From Acidimicrobiales bacterium (lineage in GTDB: Bacteria > Actinomycetota > Acidimicrobiia > Acidimicrobiales > SZUA-35): DNA of 17,083 bases. The DNA lies in assembly GCA_024641625.1 (NCBI GenBank), contig JAHECQ010000030.1, forward strand, positions 1 to 17,083, written 5' to 3'. The notes under the pieces were generated by a model. It was not told where the DNA came from, did not search any database, and saw only the letters and a list, made by a program, of their open reading frames with translations. Shown piece after piece: positions 15,210 through 17,083 of this stretch. The translations under genes and the position numbers were made by a program. Position 1 is the stretch's first letter; every line of letters begins with the position of its first letter.

Positions 15210-15236
15210 TCAAGTTGCTCAGCGGGCTGTCGATGC
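15210..15236 (+). promoter_or_regulatory. FliA/WhiG (sigma-28)-like promoter
   Basis: TCAAGTTG (15210-15217), 11 bases, GTCGATGC (15229-15236). Against the FliA consensus TAAAGTTT-N11-GCCGATAA this gives 6/8 and 5/8 matches at the exact spacing. It lies 69 bases before the ATG of the TasA-like gene, so transcription would start near 15243, just before the 17-bp leader repeats. Confidence 0.45.
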
Positions 15237-15250
15237 TGACGGTGAGCGTC

Positions 15251-15301
15251 AAATGCGGAATGAACTCAAGTGCGGAATGAACCCAAGTGCGGAAAGAGCA
15301 A
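15251..15301 (+). repeat. Three-unit 17-bp tandem repeat covering the ribosome binding site
   Basis: Units are 15251-15267, 15268-15284 and 15285-15301. The first two differ at two positions; the third keeps AAGTGCGGAA and then diverges into GGAAAGAG, the Shine-Dalgarno of the gene starting at 15305. The earlier copies carry GCGGAATGA at the same place, so the ribosome-site region appears to have been duplicated upstream. Confidence 0.8.
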
Positions 15302-15304
15302 GTG

Positions 15305-15940
15305 ATGGATGATCGAATCGACAACTCGAACAAGAGCGAAGAGACGACGTCTCGGTTCCGCTCGAGCACGGTCATCGGCGGTTTGTTCGTTCTCATCGTC
15401 TCGCTGTTGGCGGTGAGCGCGCTCGTCGTGAACTCCTCCATCGCCGCCTTCAGCTCGTCGACGTCGAACTCCGGCAACTCCTTCAGCACCGGTACGGTCG
15501 ATCTCGTCGACAACGACGTCGGCGCGGTCATGTTCTCGGCATCGAACCTTGTCCCCGGACAGTCCGTCACCAATTGCATCGTGGTCACCTATCAGGGAAC
15601 GGTGGCCGACCCGGCGGCGGTCAAGTTCTACTCGGGCGGCTACACCGACTCCGGCACCGTGGGGAGCTACCTCACGCTGACAGTCGAAGAGGGCACCGGA
15701 GGGACGTTCGGTAACTGCACCGGATTCACCAATCAGGCGACCATCGCCTCGGGCCTGACCTTCGCTGCGTTCGACACCGCCAACGTCGACTACGCCACCG
15801 GCCTCGGCACCTGGAACCCCAGCAGCACCCCCGTGTCGAAGACCTACCGGATCACCGTGCAACTGGCCCCGACCGCACCCGACACCCAGCAGGGTAAGTC
15901 GGTGACGGCGATGACCTTCGCCTGGGAAGTCCAGAGCTGA
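15305..15940 (+). CDS. TasA/camelysin-like secreted protein with SipW-type signal peptide
   Basis: 211 residues from ATG 15305, with GGAAAGAG six bases upstream; a GTG at 15287 in frame is less likely. The N-terminus is hydrophilic, followed by a membrane helix (about 22-44) and the AAF...GNSFSTGTVDL region (Ala47-Ala48-Phe49, Gly57-Asn58) that marks TasA/camelysin-type proteins cleaved by SipW-like peptidases. The mature part is beta-rich and Thr/Ser/Gly-rich, with the family's LVDNDVGAVMF strand, and two Cys (in TNCIVV and GNCTGF) that could form a disulfide. TasA proteins form extracellular fibres or surface material; this one could be a structural surface protein, but assembly into fibres is not shown by sequence. 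The peptidase-RCC1 fusion gene follows after 32 bases, which supports a substrate-enzyme pair. Confidence 0.85.
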   Translation: MDDRIDNSNKSEETTSRFRSSTVIGGLFVLIVSLLAVSALVVNSSIAAFSSSTSNSGNSFSTGTVDLVDNDVGAVMFSASNLVPGQSVTNCIVVTYQGTVADPAAVKFYSGGYTDSGTVGSYLTLTVEEGTGGTFGNCTGFTNQATIASGLTFAAFDTANVDYATGLGTWNPSSTPVSKTYRITVQLAPTAPDTQQGKSVTAMTFAWEVQS

Positions 15941-15958
15941 TCGGGGGGGCTCCCCCGA
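15941..15958 (+). terminator. Hairpin directly after the TasA-like stop codon (attenuator-like)
   Basis: TCGGGGG (15941-15947) pairs with CCCCCGA (15952-15958) across the loop GGCT: seven base pairs, six of them G-C, beginning immediately after the TGA. No T run follows, so it is not a standard intrinsic terminator. It may reduce transcription or translation into the downstream peptidase gene or protect the upstream mRNA. Confidence 0.45.
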
Positions 15959-15972
15959 CAATCCGCACCGCC

Positions 15973-17083
15973 ATGCGACGGACGATCGAAACGGCCCGAC
16001 TCGCCGTAGGTGGGGTCTGCCTGGCGGCCGTTCTGTCGGTGCTGTGGCTGCTGCTCTGGGTGACGGCCATTCCACTCGTCACCGGTTGGTCACCGGTCGT
16101 CGTGCTCTCGGGATCGATGACCCCGGGGATCGGCGTCGGTGATGTCGTACTGGCGGCCGACACCCCCGTCGATCGCCTCGGACCCGGGTCGGTGATCGTC
16201 TTCGACAACGGCTCCGATGGCGGACTGGTCACCCACCGGATCGTTGCCGTGGAGGAATCGGGGGACTTCGTCACCCGGGGCGATGCCAACCTGCGGGCCG
16301 ACTCGACTCGAGTACCCCCGAGTCGGGTGCACGGGGCCGGTCGGATCCTCGTTCCTGTCATCGGTACGCCCTTGGTCTGGTTCGAGCACAGCCAATGGAT
16401 GTTCCTGCTCCTCGCGGCCGCCGTGCTCGTCGTCGCGATGTGGGGATGCCGTTGGATGCTGTCGCCCGCGGCCATTGCCGCGAGACCCCGGCAGGATCGA
16501 GGTGCCCGCCTCGCCAAGGCGGTCCGGTCGAAGCGAACCACGGCGCCGCTGTCGATAGCGGTCGCCTTCGTGGTGCTTGCCGGGATGACCAATGATTCCG
16601 GCGCGGCCTTCGGCGACCCCACATCGACGGTCGGCAACTCCTTCAGCCTCGACGAATGGAAGCGGATCCTGGACATCGACGGCGGTCTGGCCCATGCCTG
16701 TCTGGTTCGTAGCGAGGGCTACGTGTGGTGCTGGGGCGGCAACGACAAGGGGCAGCTCGGTGACAACACCACGACGGATCATTGGACTCCGGTAGCGGTC
16801 ACCGGCTCGGGTGGCGTCGGTGCGTTGACCACCACCATTGCGCTGTCCGCCGGGAACAAGTTCACGTGCGCGCTCAAGAAGGACGGCTCGGTGCGGTGCT
16901 GGGGTGAGAACACCAACGGGCAGCTCGGTGACAACACCACCACTGACCGGCCCGCAGCCGTCCAGGTGAAGGGACCCGGTGGATCGGGCACCCTCACGGG
17001 GGTGGTCGGCGTGGCTGCCGGCGACAGCTTCTCGTGTGCGGTCAGGTCGGATGGTTCGGTGTGGTGTTGGGGGCGTAATGACA
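15973..17083 (+). CDS. SipW-type signal peptidase fused to an internal TasA-type signal and RCC1 repeats (3' truncated by window)
   Basis: The frame is open without a stop from ATG 15973 to the window end (370 codons visible). Residues 10-33 form a membrane helix. The S26B peptidase domain follows: Ser48 in SGSMTP as nucleophile, His88 in VTHRIV (instead of the Lys of bacterial type I enzymes), then RGDAN and a second Asp. A second helix spans about 142-164. A basic linker (165-190) leads to a third helix (about 191-206) and Ala211-Ala212-Phe213 with GNSFS at 221-225, the same pattern as the neighbouring TasA-like protein. From about 233 there are RCC1 repeats with a 56-residue period and Cys pairs at 243/253, 299/309 and 355/365 in GxxxxCxxxxxGxVxCWG form. 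Predicted topology: peptidase and propeller both outside, linker inside. No Shine-Dalgarno is seen, so translation may depend on the upstream gene. The end lies outside the window. Confidence 0.85.
   Translation, partial: MRRTIETARLAVGGVCLAAVLSVLWLLLWVTAIPLVTGWSPVVVLSGSMTPGIGVGDVVLAADTPVDRLGPGSVIVFDNGSDGGLVTHRIVAVEESGDFVTRGDANLRADSTRVPPSRVHGAGRILVPVIGTPLVWFEHSQWMFLLLAAAVLVVAMWGCRWMLSPAAIAARPRQDRGARLAKAVRSKRTTAPLSIAVAFVVLAGMTNDSGAAFGDPTSTVGNSFSLDEWKRILDIDGGLAHACLVRSEGYVWCWGGNDKGQLGDNTTTDHWTPVAVTGSGGVGALTTTIALSAGNKFTCALKKDGSVRCWGENTNGQLGDNTTTDRPAAVQVKGPGGSGTLTGVVGVAAGDSFSCAVRSDGSVWCWGRND

Larger units (their letters stand above)
14947..15304. other. Repeat-rich divergent intergenic region
   Basis: This 358-bp gap separates the ABC operon (-) from the TasA-like gene (+). 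It holds a four-unit 16-bp array (15003-15066), a sigma-28-like promoter (15210-15236) and a three-unit 17-bp leader array (15251-15301). Between 15067 and 15209 I see no clear gene; a 31-codon stretch on the - strand (15105-15197, stop at 15102-15104) has plausible codon use but no start codon. Confidence 0.7.

Noticed and set aside
15127..15588. - strand frame opposite the TasA-like gene start
   Set aside because: Shadow frame; the + strand has the signal peptide, ribosome site and family motifs.

Overview
This is a GC-rich, gene-dense window that reads as chromosomal DNA of a high-GC Gram-positive actinobacterium, possibly a marine or freshwater Acidimicrobiia-type lineage. The support is the codon bias, frequent GTG starts, a mycothiol-dependent isomerase-like protein, and a FixA-independent, sulfide- and copper-handling aerobic gene set. 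The lineage is an inference, because no rRNA or tRNA gene is present. I found no insertion sequence, CRISPR array, phage gene or tRNA.

Left part (1-2615, + strand): the tail of a SCO1/SenC copper chaperone overlaps by GTGA with a small cupredoxin-like lipoprotein. A separate promoter-like leader follows, then a type II (mitochondrial-like) sulfide:quinone oxidoreductase and a flavin-reductase-like split-barrel protein. Together they suggest periplasmic copper delivery to a respiratory oxidase and sulfide oxidation into the quinone pool.

Middle part (2632-9420): a PaaI-type thioesterase and a mycothiol-dependent maleylpyruvate isomerase-like protein lie on the - strand. A class B (Baeyer-Villiger type) flavin monooxygenase is divergent from them. 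Next comes a divergent pair for calcium export, a Na+/Ca2+ exchanger-family protein (-) and a P2A-type Ca2+ ATPase (+) with every SERCA calcium ligand I could align. A perfect 17-bp palindrome lies between the pair.

Right-middle part (9428-14946, - strand): an operon-like run of ABC ATPase, two-module FtsX/MacB-like permease, a protein with two DUF4389 modules, and a BFN/DUF151 (bifunctional nuclease domain) protein.

Right end (15003-17083, + strand): this is the most interesting part. A repeat-rich divergent intergenic region carries a FliA/sigma-28-like promoter. It leads to a TasA/camelysin-like secreted protein and then to a reading frame, open to the window end, that fuses a SipW-type (S26B, Ser-His) signal peptidase to a second, internal TasA-type export signal and an RCC1 beta-propeller. 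The enzyme therefore appears to be covalently joined to a candidate substrate that carries the same cleavage-region motif as its neighbour.

A window-wide theme is short (13-24 bp) tandem duplications at eight places. Several lie in 5' leaders and include the Shine-Dalgarno-like sequence, and others lengthen protein C-termini in frame.
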